A stretch of DNA of 64,000 nucleotides from CAYUPI01 sp964446585 (GTDB lineage Bacteria > Verrucomicrobiota > Verrucomicrobiia > Limisphaerales > UBA8199). This document shows positions 43,201 to 51,402 of the stretch, piece by piece. The position numbers were made by a program, and so were the translations under genes. Each line of letters begins with the position of its first letter. Positions within the stretch are counted from its first letter, which is position 1. The DNA lies in NCBI GenBank assembly GCA_964446585.1, contig CAYUPI010000005.1:124001-188000 (forward strand), given 5' to 3'. Under the pieces are notes generated by a model, which was not told where the DNA came from, searched no databases, and saw only the letters and a list, made by a program, of their open reading frames with translations.

Positions 43201-44312
43201 GACGGGTCTGCTTGAGATTGCGCGTCGTTCAACGCCTGGCGCGGCCGCTCAGGGGCCTGGCCCATAGGGACCGCCAGCGCGCTGAAGGCGAAGATCCCAG
43301 CGAGTGATTGAACCGTCAGTCCGGCGCGATTTGGTCTTCTGAAATTCAGCAAACGCTCGATCCTGTGCCGCAGCAAGCTCTTCGATTCCACGATGCCGAC
43401 CAATCCAAGACTGGCCAGAGGTCGCCGCAAAGTCATTTTTGCTACCTCAAGCAGGGTGGGCGCGTAGGTCTCCGCGTCGTCACGCAAGGCGAGCATGACA
43501 CAATCGTCCACGGCTTCCTCGCGCAGAAGACGAATCCGAGCATTAGCCAGCCAGAGCAGCGGATGCCACCAATAGAGGAGCTGGAGCAGCGTTTGGAGCA
43601 GGTTGACCCAAACATCACCCCGCTTGAGATGAAACAGTTCATGCATCAAAACCGCGCTCAATTGAGTTGAGGAGAGCCGTTCCGCAAGGGCTCTTGGAAA
43701 CAGAATGATCGGGAAGAACAATCCGCAGACAGCCGGGGAGATCGGCGCCTCAGTCAGCTTGATTCGGACTCCGAGGGGCAGCCGCATCTGCCGTCTTGTC
43801 GCGGCGAGCAACTCCTTCAAGGAGGCGGGCGCTGTGGATGCGCGACGTGCGCGCCGAGCGACCCGACACCAGCGGAGCAGCATCCAGCCCAAAAGCGCCA
43901 GACTAATGCTGGCCGACGTTCCCACCATCCAGCCCGCAGTTGAGAGGTGCGGCTTCGCAGTGGGGAAATCGACGGCGCTGGCAGTGAAATCAAGCCTCGG
44001 CGCGGGGGTAATAGCCGGGCGATAGCTGACAACGAGCGAGGCGGTTCGTGGCTTCGGTTCGGTGGTTGCGGGACGCCCCCGCAGCCACCAGGCCGCCCCG
44101 CTGGGAAAGGCAAATGAAGGCGGAAGAAGCATCTTCAGCAGCACCACCAGCCACAACGCGTAGCGGACGGCGGCACGCGATTTGCGGCGAAGGGCCAAGT
44201 CGAGCGCAAACACCCCCACAATGAGCAGGCTCGATTGCCAGAGCATGGGCCAGACATATGGCAGAGCCCGGCCGAACCAGAGGTTGAGAGTTTCGACGAA
44301 ACCGTTCATCAT
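40299..44312 (-). CDS. M56 (BlaR1-like) peptidase fused to LptA-like and secretin domains
   Basis: This 1337-residue membrane protein combines modules rarely seen together. Residues 1 to about 320 are an M56/BlaR1 sensor-peptidase domain with several membrane helices and HELFHLKRGDVWV (HExxH at about 222). About 625-652 is a SurA-like piece (YNLPETIVDEVVRE). About 724-750 are three 9-residue repeats (PVAAGTSAE), then a secretin N-like domain (TINPPLTDVRLIDLLDAIV). About 975-1035 resembles LptA/OstA repeats (VVATNGAVVTFGGARLTADT, VLAEGKAVLQ). About 1110-1325 is a GspD/PilQ-type secretin core (LLSDASVTTLSGRQTQVQ, DGQTLMLVGLVKEE, LLIFITPTLIDPAG). The start overlaps the blaI stop by 4 bases. It probably relays an envelope signal to BlaI. 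Confidence 0.85.
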   Translation of the reverse strand: MMNGFVETLNLWFGRALPYVWPMLWQSSLLIVGVFALDLALRRKSRAAVRYALWLVVLLKMLLPPSFAFPSGAAWWLRGRPATTEPKPRTASLVVSYRPAITPAPRLDFTASAVDFPTAKPHLSTAGWMVGTSASISLALLGWMLLRWCRVARRARRASTAPASLKELLAATRRQMRLPLGVRIKLTEAPISPAVCGLFFPIILFPRALAERLSSTQLSAVLMHELFHLKRGDVWVNLLQTLLQLLYWWHPLLWLANARIRLLREEAVDDCVMLALRDDAETYAPTLLEVAKMTLRRPLASLGLVGIVESKSLLRHRIERLLNFRRPNRAGLTVQSLAGIFAFSALAVPMGQAPERPRQALNDAQSQADPSPDSRLPGYLEIDLDAQFFSAESSMVQAFLPSLLQNNRLMVIGANDLAAVQTGLQRASVRPIAEGEPLHFQKFSGGRYHYRVGGVTSNFVNYEVKPSSEGGPTISARIELVSALPEWVPIEFTLSPLSDTESVRCQMELTPAEQPSVLEQAEASIPPGGALLWAASEELASGKCQLVLLTRSATENGADRSTGHGPLPSAKSAASDLAPLRDWLERHKAKQGAVAWTNLAGPALGADSPIAVQDHPDPFRGPGRLGDRQLILQQFKTAGYNLPETIVDEVVREHATGRQAILAMLDHMRLDKGWAGLPLSEVVKDLSAEVAKRDPKKKGINFLITPNVNFDAPTPIDLVSGLPVAAGTSAEPVAAGTSAEPVAAGTSAEPVDAGEIRITINPPLTDVRLIDLLDAIVKGADKPIKYSIEKHAVEFSMVSRTGIPPLFLRTFKIDLETLRLGLRKALEGIGQIRTAREREAAVDVFGRTNETAEILGELREFLLMRGVDLRPPKSLFYGDREGTLLVRATLQDLDIIEEALQNIKNLEAQHEVHSRHEQGPAVTPMAPILTQTNGLPDAAQAKAPQQISEPGQLLRPFTLQGSGDSIVEYSLDSGLVVATNGAVVTFGGARLTADTIHLDQRSGEVLAEGKAVLQRSGRTWTGDRIRYNTKTLEIESEQYHTNESPGADFGEGSHANDLQVYIKIKFVEIGDGEARYLLDGLRAPIVISLVTNSTSPSIAEGTVPMQHQDLYGIHPPTNAAVVTGKGILSDPQYRVLLHALEQREGVDLLSDASVTTLSGRQTQVQAVDELTVVTAPGWTPQTPSTSTNLYRTERVAVGPVLDVTPHIERDGFSIKLTVVGTVTEFLGYDDPRQVVSNAVAHLPLPHFRFRQLSTSEQLFDGQTLMLVGLVKEEEIKGLRDKAPGLGGPPHIGRKVQSESSPKSRKHLLIFITPTLIDPAGNRVHSDSEIEQPLPRPK
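42061..42141. repeat. Three perfect 27-base tandem repeats within the M56 fusion gene
   Basis: Units at 42061-42087, 42088-42114 and 42115-42141 are identical (starting ACTGGCTCCGCCGAGG). On the coding strand each gives PVAAGTSAE, a flexible linker between modules. Copy number is likely to vary between strains. Confidence 0.97.
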
Positions 44313-44698
44313 TTTTTCACTCTTTTCCTCTTGGCTTTGATCAACCCCTCGATCTCGGCAAGTTCTGCCTCCGAGAGCTCACCCGCCTCGAGCAGACATT
44401 GGAGCATCGGCGTGAGTGCCCCGTTGAAGGCGTGCTTCAAGGCGTAGCGCAATTCGCTCCTTTGCGCCTGTTCCCGCGTGACGGCCGAGCGGTAGAGCGT
44501 CACGCTGCCGGCCTTCTCGGCGCTGAGCAGGCCCTTGGCCACCATGCGGTCCATGATCGTCCGCACGGTGCTGTAGGCCCATTTGGTTTGTTTGAACAGC
44601 TTTTCTTGAATCGCTGGGGCGGCGCAGGGCTCATTGTTCCAGACGGCCTTGATGATGGCCCATTCGGCCCGTGTCAATTCAATGACTTCTTTGGACAT
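44309..44698 (-). CDS. blaI: BlaI/MecI/CopY-family transcriptional repressor
   Basis: The 129-residue winged-helix repressor has LTRAEWAIIKAVWNNEPCAAPAIQEKL, the recognition region KWAYSTVRTIMDRMVAKGLLSAEKAGS, and a C-terminal dimerisation helix with a lysine-rich tail. In BlaI/MecI systems the partner M56 membrane protein triggers cleavage of the repressor. Here that partner overlaps its stop codon by 4 bases, so the two are one operon. I chose ATG 44698 (MSKEVIELTRAEW). A palindrome matching BlaI operators lies 68 bases upstream. The regulon is unknown; no beta-lactamase is nearby. Confidence 0.92.
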   Translation of the reverse strand: MSKEVIELTRAEWAIIKAVWNNEPCAAPAIQEKLFKQTKWAYSTVRTIMDRMVAKGLLSAEKAGSVTLYRSAVTREQAQRSELRYALKHAFNGALTPMLQCLLEAGELSEAELAEIEGLIKAKRKRVKK

Positions 44699-44765
44699 AA
44701 AACAGGAACAGATTGTCGGACGCGGGAGAGTGTGCACGACATTTGTAGAGCTGTCAACAAAACTT

Positions 44766-44779
44766 TTTACAAATGTAAA
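44766..44779. promoter_or_regulatory. Candidate BlaI operator
   Basis: TTTACAAATGTAAA is a perfect palindrome with 6-base arms around AA and contains the TACA/TGTA core of BlaI/MecI operators. A second copy of the half-site in inverted orientation (ACATTTGTA, at 44740-44748) lies nearer to the blaI start, giving a likely pair of autoregulatory sites. Confidence 0.7.
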
Positions 44780-44949
44780 TGCGCCGCGTTCTCACGCTGG
44801 CGCTGCCCGTTCAGTCCATTGCCCACCGCGATTGCTTCTTACTTTCGGGCCAGACGATTTCTAAAAGTGAAGAGTTGGCGAACTGAACACCAAAGGCTGA
44901 GGGCTGAAAATGTGGCTGGGGGCAGGGGCAAACTGAAATTTGACAATCT

Positions 44950-45384
44950 TCACCCTGTGAAGAGTTTGACTCGCTGCTTGGTCACCAGGACACACGCCAG
45001 CTCGGCTTGAAGCTTATCTAACGTCGCAAAATAGTGGGCTTTGCTTTCGAGGAAAGCGGCCACGTGCACGAAGTCCCACGTGCCGGCTGGAAGTTCCTTT
45101 GCCTTCTCCGCGCTCAAGTCGTCCCCGGTCCGGAGCAGGTCCGCAAGGCTCGGCCGGCCGATTACGAGCCGCCGCATCTTCTCGGATGCGCGATAAGCAT
45201 TCCAGGCAGTGCGCGCGTATCCCGTCGTGAGCTTGCGCAAGTTGTGACGGACCTCAGCACGGAGAATCGGATTCCAAATGAAATCTGTCACGTGCTCCCG
45301 CGCCCACCGTGTCACCTCGACCGCAAATTGGTCAGCCGGGTGGAACCAGGCAATCAGAAAGGAGCTATCCGCGTAGCAAATCAT
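44950..45384 (-). CDS. PIN-domain (VapC-like) toxin
   Basis: The 144-residue PIN-domain ribonuclease has the first acidic residue in YADSSFLIAWF, a second in WNPILRAEVRHNL (Glu), and a late acidic residue in TWDFVHVAAFLESKAHYFATLDKLQ (Asp). This is the usual D-E-D metal-binding arrangement. VapC toxins cleave tRNA or rRNA and are held by the adjacent antitoxin. Its start overlaps the upstream antitoxin gene by 4 bases (ATGA), a typical toxin-antitoxin operon layout. Confidence 0.85.
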   Translation of the reverse strand: MICYADSSFLIAWFHPADQFAVEVTRWAREHVTDFIWNPILRAEVRHNLRKLTTGYARTAWNAYRASEKMRRLVIGRPSLADLLRTGDDLSAEKAKELPAGTWDFVHVAAFLESKAHYFATLDKLQAELACVLVTKQRVKLFTG

Positions 45385-45623
45385 CGGCGTCGGCGTCGGC
45401 GCTCTTCAATGACTGGGTTAGGCGCCTTGGTTTTGCACCGCTTCTGCGCCTCCCAGACTGGCAGCATGATCTCTTCCCATTGCGGCGGCTCGCTCTTGGC
45501 TGTAGGCTCAATCCGGCCTATCACTTTACCGTTGCGCGTTACTTGGAAAGATTGCCCGCGCTCGACCTCGTCCAACACCGCACTCGTTTCATGGTGCAAC
45601 TGTTTCGTTGTGATCGTGCCCAT
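45381..45623 (-). CDS. Phd/YefM-like antitoxin
   Basis: The 80-residue protein starts with a Phd/YefM-type DNA-binding fold (MGTITTKQLHHETSAVLDEVERGQSFQVTRNGKVIGRI) and ends in an unstructured basic tail (EERRRRRR) expected to wrap around the toxin. It probably neutralises the downstream PIN-domain toxin and represses the operon. Confidence 0.85.
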   Translation of the reverse strand: MGTITTKQLHHETSAVLDEVERGQSFQVTRNGKVIGRIEPTAKSEPPQWEEIMLPVWEAQKRCKTKAPNPVIEERRRRRR

Positions 45624-46049
45624 AGGCCTAAAGTGACACTTGATGGGGTGTCACCGCAAGATTATTTTTTCACCGCGTATCCCGAACCGTCCAACGGCTC
45701 GTCGGTCGAGCAATGTGTGTCGTGGATGCCCTTCACAACGGACGTTTTCATGGCGCGAACGATGTGCAAGCATACTTTGGGATTCGCGTTATGGCCCACC
45801 ACGTCGCCCAGTCGCGCAGAACCGGTACACCCGTGCTTCCTGGCATCCACCCCGCGGCACGGACACGCCTTGCTTAGCGAGTCAAAATCCTGTATGGAAA
45901 CGGCGTGAATGGCTCGTTTCCCAGCGAAGTTGTGCTTTTTCCAGTCAACGACTCGACTATTTGTTGCCACGCGCAGGACAAAATCTGGTTAGCATTTGGC
46001 AAGTGATGATTGGCCGTAGCGACTCCGAATAAGGTTTATTGTGCAGGAC
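45624..46049. other. Gap between antitoxin and lipoprotein genes
   Basis: No gene is well supported. A 102-residue minus-strand frame at 45662-45970 includes KACPCRGVDARKHGCTG and could be a degraded or small Cys-containing protein, but has no recognisable family. The last 100 bases likely hold the promoter of the cytochrome c maturation operon. Confidence 0.4.
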
Positions 46050-47258
46050 ATGAAAGTACGTTTTTCCACGCGCGCCGTCCGTCTGGATGCCGCCTGTCAT
46101 AATCCGTTTGCAGATGGTGTCCCGCTCAGACGATTGGTACACGCGGCCCAGCTCTGGGCTCCGGTGTTGATGCTGGCCATCTCGACCGGTTGCGGCCAGA
46201 ACGACATCCGGGTTTATCGAGTCGCCAAAGAGACAGCGCCGCCCGAACAATTGGCCGCCGCGGCCCCAGGCTCGCTGCCGCCGGGCCATCCAGACATTAG
46301 CGGCGGAGCGCCGCGGCTGAAGTGGAGATTGCCTTCCGGTTGGGAGGAGGTCGCGGCGGGCGAAATGCGCGCAGCTTCATTCCGAATCAACGCGCAGGGC
46401 GGAAAGCAAGCTGACGTGAGCGTAATTCCTCTGCCAGGGATGGCTGGGGGCGAGTTGAATAACGTCAACCGCTGGCGCGGCCAGGTCGGCCAACCGCCCA
46501 TCGCCGAAGCCGATCTCGCCAAATTGGCTCAACCTGTCCAGATCTCGGGCCGACCCGCCAAATTGTATGAACAAGCCGGGACGCCGCCGAACTCAGATTC
46601 CAAAGCCCGCATTCTCGCGACGGTCCTGAACCGCGACGATACGGCCTGGTTTTTCAAAATAACCGGGGACGACCAATTAGTCGCGGAACAGAAAGCGGCG
46701 TTCATCGAGTTTTTGGGGTCGCTCAGCTTTGCTGAAGTAACTTCCGCCAAGACGGATCTGCCCCCTTCTCGCCAGCCAATTAACGTCGCGGCCATCCCGC
46801 CGTCGGGCCCCGCGGCCACTGCCAACGACAGTAAACCGGAGTGGCAAACGCCGCCCGATTGGCGTGAGGCGCCGGCGGGCCAGTTCCTGGTCGCCAAGTT
46901 CATTGCCACCGGCGTCGACAATGCTCAGGCCGCGATCAACGTCAGCATGTCGGCGGGAAACGGCGGTGGTCTGGCGGCTAACGTAAATCGGTGGCGTGGC
47001 CAGTTGGGCCTGCAACCGCTCCCGCCGGGCGACGTTGAAAAGCAGGTCAAGCCCCTTGAACTTCCGGCCGGCAAAGCGATGTTAATAGAAATGTCGGGAA
47101 CTGATGCCAGAACAGGTCAGAAATTGCGTCTCGTCGGCGCGATCGTGGGTAACGGCGACCGCACCTGGTTCTACAAACTGATGGGCGACGAAGCGGCAGT
47201 CCTGCGGCAAAATGACGCCTTCGTCCAATTCGTGCGGACTGCGAAATATCCCCAATGA
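46050..47258 (+). CDS. Two-domain exported (probable lipoprotein) protein upstream of resB
   Basis: The 402-residue product has a hydrophobic export segment ending LAISTGCGQN, a possible but weak lipobox. Two homologous domains of about 140 residues follow. The first (about 75-235) contains WRLPSGWEEVAAGEM, NNVNRWRGQVGQPPI and DTAWFFKITGDDQLVAEQKAAF. The second (about 255-402) contains WQTPPDWREAPAGQF, ANVNRWRGQLGLQPL and RTWFYKLMGDEAAVLRQNDAF. The family function is unknown; the position directly upstream of resB-ccsA with a 4-base overlap suggests a role in cytochrome c assembly or electron transfer. Confidence 0.8.
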   Translation: MKVRFSTRAVRLDAACHNPFADGVPLRRLVHAAQLWAPVLMLAISTGCGQNDIRVYRVAKETAPPEQLAAAAPGSLPPGHPDISGGAPRLKWRLPSGWEEVAAGEMRAASFRINAQGGKQADVSVIPLPGMAGGELNNVNRWRGQVGQPPIAEADLAKLAQPVQISGRPAKLYEQAGTPPNSDSKARILATVLNRDDTAWFFKITGDDQLVAEQKAAFIEFLGSLSFAEVTSAKTDLPPSRQPINVAAIPPSGPAATANDSKPEWQTPPDWREAPAGQFLVAKFIATGVDNAQAAINVSMSAGNGGGLAANVNRWRGQLGLQPLPPGDVEKQVKPLELPAGKAMLIEMSGTDARTGQKLRLVGAIVGNGDRTWFYKLMGDEAAVLRQNDAFVQFVRTAKYPQ

Positions 47259-48544
47259 ATTCGGAGCGTAGTTTGAAGTCGGTTGCCGAAGTGGCTGCCA
47301 TGCCGCACGCCCAGCCGAAGCAGCGCGCCGCGGCGCGCGGCTCGGAGTCCAAAGCCAAGGAGACCCCGCCACCGGCACCGCCAAATGCGCCTGACGCGTT
47401 CGTTCAACGGCTCATTGATTTCTTCTCGTCGCTTCGGCTCACGGTTTTTTGTCTGGGATTGGGGCTGGTCCTCGTTTTTTGGGGAACGCTCGCCCAGGTG
47501 GAATTGGGACTCTTCCGGGCACAAAATGAATTCTTCCGCAGCTTCTTTGTTTATTGGGGACCGAAGACGGCGACCTGGAAGATTCCAATCTTTCCGGGCG
47601 GCTACCTCCTCGGCGTGGTCCTGCTAATCAATCTGGTGACGGCGCATTTCCGGCGATTCAAATTAACCAAGAAAAAAATCGGCATTTGGATGATTCACAT
47701 TGGCGTCATCCTGCTGCTGCTGGGACAACTTCTGACCGACGTGCTATCGCGGGAAAGCGCGATGCATTTGCGCGAAGGGGAAACCAAGAATTATTCCGAG
47801 ACCGAACGCCGTGCCGAGTTGGCGGTCATCGACACGACCGACGCGCAGTTTGACACTGTTGTGGCAATCCCTCAGTCACGGCTCAAGCCGCGCAGCGAGA
47901 TACGGCACCGCGACCTTCCGTTTGGAATCAGAGTCAGGGAGTTTTACGCAAATTCCCAGGCGGAAAATCGCTCGCCTGAGTCGTTGGAACCACCGGCCGC
48001 TTCGCAGGGGGCCGGCGCCCAGGCCGTCGTGCGGGAACTTCCAAAAGTGACTGACTCGGAGCACCGCGACCTCCCCAGTGGAGTCGTTGAAATCCTGACG
48101 ACCAATGGCTCGATCGGCACCTGGCTCGTGTCCGAGTTCATCGAGAAGCCTCAGAGTTTCACGTTCAACGATCGAACTTTTGAACTGACTCTGCGGCCCC
48201 AGCGGCATTACAAGCCTTATAGCCTCAAGTTGCTCAATTTCAGCCATGACATCTATGCCGGGACTGATATTCCAAAAAATTTCTCCAGCCGGGTCGTGGT
48301 GGATCGGTCGGACACGGGAGAAAAGCGCGAAGTGGACATTTACATGAACAATCCGCTGCGCTACGCGGGTGAGACGTATTACCAGGCAAGCTACGATCGG
48401 GATGATCACGGGACCATCCTGCAGGTCGTTCACAATCCGAGCTGGCTTACCCCATATTTCTCCTGCGTGCTGGTTGGCGTCGGTCTGGTGGTTCAGTTTT
48501 GCACTGGCTTATTTGGATTTGCATTCAAACGGAGGGCCGCGTGA
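47255..48544 (+). CDS. resB: Cytochrome c biogenesis protein ResB (Ccs1)
   Basis: ResB/Ccs1 partners with CcsA in System II haem ligation to apocytochrome c at the outer face of the inner membrane. The 429-residue protein has the first helix pair (FFSSLRLTVFCLGLGLVLVFWGTLAQVELG), a further pair (YLLGVVLLINLVTAHFRRF and IGIWMIHIGVILLLLGQL), a large periplasmic domain, and a last helix (WLTPYFSCVLVGVGLVVQF) preceded by the NPLRYAGETYYQASYD motif typical of the family. It overlaps the upstream gene by 4 bases and is followed by ccsA. Confidence 0.93.
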   Translation: MNSERSLKSVAEVAAMPHAQPKQRAAARGSESKAKETPPPAPPNAPDAFVQRLIDFFSSLRLTVFCLGLGLVLVFWGTLAQVELGLFRAQNEFFRSFFVYWGPKTATWKIPIFPGGYLLGVVLLINLVTAHFRRFKLTKKKIGIWMIHIGVILLLLGQLLTDVLSRESAMHLREGETKNYSETERRAELAVIDTTDAQFDTVVAIPQSRLKPRSEIRHRDLPFGIRVREFYANSQAENRSPESLEPPAASQGAGAQAVVRELPKVTDSEHRDLPSGVVEILTTNGSIGTWLVSEFIEKPQSFTFNDRTFELTLRPQRHYKPYSLKLLNFSHDIYAGTDIPKNFSSRVVVDRSDTGEKREVDIYMNNPLRYAGETYYQASYDRDDHGTILQVVHNPSWLTPYFSCVLVGVGLVVQFCTGLFGFAFKRRAA

Positions 48545-48572
48545 GCACCGGTCTTCCTCCTGGATTCCCAAT

Positions 48573-50570
48573 ATGAAGTTAATCGTCAAACTCGTTCCGT
48601 GGCTGTTCGTCGCGCTCTTCGGCGCGGAGATTGTGGCTTTGATGCTGCCCAAGAAAGACGGTGAGTACCATGTGCGCGAATTTGGGCAGCTCCCGGTTTT
48701 GCTCAATGGCCGCATACAGCCGTTTGATTCCGTCGGCCGCAATTCCTTGCTGCAAATTCGCAGCACCGGTGATGTGCCGCTCGAAGAAATCCCGTCGTGG
48801 AAATTTTGGCATCACCCAAGGAAACTCAAAGCCACCGAGTGGTTGCTCGAAGTGATGGCCCGGCCTGAGGCCGCCGACACGCGTCCGATCTTTCTGATTC
48901 ACCACTCCGAGTTGCTTGGCGAGTTGCAATTGCAGGACCAAGGCGTGGAACGCTCCGGGCTGCGCTACTACACGTTCGAGCAGCTCAAGCCGCATATTTC
49001 GGAAATCGAGGAGCAGAGCGCCAAAGCCGGCGCCATCAAGGAGGAGCAACGCGGCACGTTTCAAAAGCAGGTTTTGAAACTGGCCAACGCGATAATGATT
49101 TATCAGCGGCTCAAATACACTCTCCAACCGGAGGGGGCTGAGGATTGGTCACAAGAACTGTCAGACTTCCTGAAAGACCTTGGCCCGGCGCGCGAGGCCG
49201 CGCGCGCGGCTGATAGTTCGAAGGATTCTCAAAATGAAGCATTGCGCAAAATAGCCGGCCCAGTGGAGCACTTCCGGATGATGGCCGAATTTGGTTATCC
49301 TTTGACGGTGCCGCCCCAGGAACCGGGCGCGTCGCGCGATAGCTGGAAGACCACGGGGACCAGCTTGCTCGAAAGCGCGCCGAGCGGCCAGTTTCCGCCA
49401 GCGGTGACCCAGTTCGCCGCGATGGCAACGTCCTATCGCCAGAAGCAGCCTGAAGCATTTAATCGGGCGGTCGAGGCATACCGATCGTGGCTGACGTCGG
49501 ATTTTGGCAAGGAGCTGAAGAAGGGCCGGGCGGAATTTTTCTACAACGACGTGAAGGCGTTTCTGCACGCGACTATCATGTATATTTGCGCGCTGGTCCT
49601 GGCGGGAATCGCGATACTGACCTTTGGTGCATTTCCGGCGGTTTCCGAAACCGCTCGCCGGTCGGCTTACGCGATTATTTTGGTCGCGTTTGCACTCCAC
49701 ACCTTCGGCCTGATTTTCAGGATGGCGCTGGAGGGTCGTCCGCCCGTTACCAACCTTTACTCGTCGGCCATCTTCATCGGCTGGGGCGCAGGTTTGATAG
49801 GCATCATTTTAGAAAGGATCTATCGCGTCAGCATTGGTTGCATCGTGGCCTCGCTTTCGGGCTTCGTCACTCTGCTGATAGCGCATAACCTGGCCCTGGG
49901 CGGCGACACGATGGAAATGCTTCGCGCGGTGCTGGACACAAATTTCTGGCTCGCGACGCACGTCGTGGTTGTGACGCTGGGGTACGCCGCGACATTCGGC
50001 GCCGGGCTGCTGGCGATCATCTATATCGGCCTTGGCCTGTTCACTCCGCAGTTGAAGGTGCAGTTGAGGCGAGGTCCCGCCGGCGCGGGCGGTGGCCCGG
50101 AACTGGGTAAAGTCCTCAGTAAGATGATTTACGGCATAGTTTGCTTCGCGACGCTGTTCAGCTTCGTTGGCACGGTCCTGGGTGGTATTTGGGCCGACCA
50201 GTCGTGGGGCCGTTTCTGGGGCTGGGACCCCAAGGAGAATGGCGCGCTCTTGATCGTTTTGTGGAACGCGCTGATTCTCCACGCCCGCTGGGGCGGCCTG
50301 GTCCGCGACCGCGGCCTGGCGAACCTCGCGGTCTTTGGCAACATCGTCACCAGCTTCTCCTGGTTCGGCGTCAACATGCTCGGCATCGGCCTGCACTCCT
50401 ATGGCTTCATGGACGCCGCCTTCAAATGGCTGGTCGGGTTCGTCGCCAGCCAGCTTGCGCTCATCGGCCTCGGACTTTTGCCGCTCCATCTCTGGCGCAG
50501 CTTCCGCAGAGCGCGAACTCTGCCCCCGGTCGCTCCAGGTGACAGCGCCGGCTTGCCTTCTCCTGCATAG
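48573..50570 (+). CDS. ccsA: Cytochrome c biogenesis protein CcsA
   Basis: The 665-residue haem-handling protein has a long N-terminal periplasmic domain (about 30-335) after one membrane helix (LIVKLVPWLFVALFGAEIVAL), then eight C-terminal helices. The WWD haem-binding motif WGRFWGWDPKENGALLIVLW is at about residues 545-564, and conserved His residues lie in LATHVVVVTLGYA and the last helices (MLGIGLHSYGF). The extended N-terminal part beginning REFGQLPVLLNGRIQPFDSVGRNSLLQI is usual in Verrucomicrobia, Bacteroidetes and Planctomycetes. The ATG at 48573 replaces an earlier in-frame start inside resB. Confidence 0.93.
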   Translation: MKLIVKLVPWLFVALFGAEIVALMLPKKDGEYHVREFGQLPVLLNGRIQPFDSVGRNSLLQIRSTGDVPLEEIPSWKFWHHPRKLKATEWLLEVMARPEAADTRPIFLIHHSELLGELQLQDQGVERSGLRYYTFEQLKPHISEIEEQSAKAGAIKEEQRGTFQKQVLKLANAIMIYQRLKYTLQPEGAEDWSQELSDFLKDLGPAREAARAADSSKDSQNEALRKIAGPVEHFRMMAEFGYPLTVPPQEPGASRDSWKTTGTSLLESAPSGQFPPAVTQFAAMATSYRQKQPEAFNRAVEAYRSWLTSDFGKELKKGRAEFFYNDVKAFLHATIMYICALVLAGIAILTFGAFPAVSETARRSAYAIILVAFALHTFGLIFRMALEGRPPVTNLYSSAIFIGWGAGLIGIILERIYRVSIGCIVASLSGFVTLLIAHNLALGGDTMEMLRAVLDTNFWLATHVVVVTLGYAATFGAGLLAIIYIGLGLFTPQLKVQLRRGPAGAGGGPELGKVLSKMIYGIVCFATLFSFVGTVLGGIWADQSWGRFWGWDPKENGALLIVLWNALILHARWGGLVRDRGLANLAVFGNIVTSFSWFGVNMLGIGLHSYGFMDAAFKWLVGFVASQLALIGLGLLPLHLWRSFRRARTLPPVAPGDSAGLPSPA

Positions 50571-50583
50571 CCTGAGACACCCG

Positions 50584-50961
50584 CTATGCTCTCGGCTCCC
50601 CCGGGGCGGTGTTCGTCGGCATTGCGAGGTTCCCTGAGATTGGTCCTGGCTCGACGACATTAGTTTCCGCAGGCTTATCCGATTCGAGGATGTAATGGAC
50701 CATTGCCGCCAGGGTGCGCGCGTCGGCAGCCAGTTGGCCGGAGCTGACATATTTTACCATCGGCAAATTCCGCAAGCCCGCCATCGGGTCTTCCTTCGAT
50801 CCCGCAGGAACCGAACCCCAGACGACGGCAATCGAAATGCTAACCACTGCCAGGAATCCCAGGGTGGCGAACACCGCTGTCTCAGCCCGTCGTGCTCCAG
50901 CAGGCTGATAAAGGAAATGGCGGTTATTCTTTGGTTGAGCCGAATACTTCTTTGCGTTCAT
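50584..50961 (-). CDS. Small single-helix membrane protein
   Basis: The 125-residue hypothetical protein has one membrane helix at about 30-50 (VFATLGFLAVVSISIAVVWGSV), a cytoplasmic Lys/Arg-containing N-terminus and a C-terminal exposed domain rich in Pro and Asn. I do not recognise a family. It converges on ccsA with 13 bases between stops. Confidence 0.6.
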   Translation of the reverse strand: MNAKKYSAQPKNNRHFLYQPAGARRAETAVFATLGFLAVVSISIAVVWGSVPAGSKEDPMAGLRNLPMVKYVSSGQLAADARTLAAMVHYILESDKPAETNVVEPGPISGNLAMPTNTAPGEPRA

Positions 50962-51402
50962 ATGATTTTCTCGGATACGAACTTACTTTGATTCATTTCA
51001 GAAAATCTGAGACAGATTTGTGATGAAGGGCGCCGGAAGGGGGACGGGCCGCTGGTTTGCGTGGATGAAGATCGTGGCGGAGTCCAGGCCACAAAGCCCA
51101 GGAAGTCCAAGAGCGGGGCCGCCTTGATGCAATGGATCTCGTTTCATGATTGCTTTCACTGTGCTCGTGCTTACGTGGAGAGTCTCGGTTCAGACAAGGA
51201 ACCTGCCTAGACACAGCTCGCCTTGTTTGCCACCTGAACAGAATCTGGCTGGAACTCGGCTCCGGCACTTGTCGCTCCGGCAGGCCGTCCGCCGAAGGCC
51301 CACTTCTGGCCGCTTGTGTTTTCGCCCCTACGGCGTACTATTCTAGTGCCTTTGACGACTTACCACTGAATCCGTCGCGTTTGGCGGTTTTTAGAGCAGA
51401 TC
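50962..51402. other. Intergenic region upstream of secA
   Basis: A 441-base gap. Short frames here lack protein-like character. It probably contains the secA promoter; no secM-like leader or clear terminator was recognised. Confidence 0.4.

Noticed and set aside
45662..45970. A 102-residue Cys-containing frame beside the antitoxin gene.
   Set aside because: No family, no clear ribosome binding site and no context; not enough to call a gene.
49809..50750. A 313-residue open frame antisense to ccsA.
   Set aside because: It mirrors the ccsA coding strand; the sense frame has clear haem-handling motifs.
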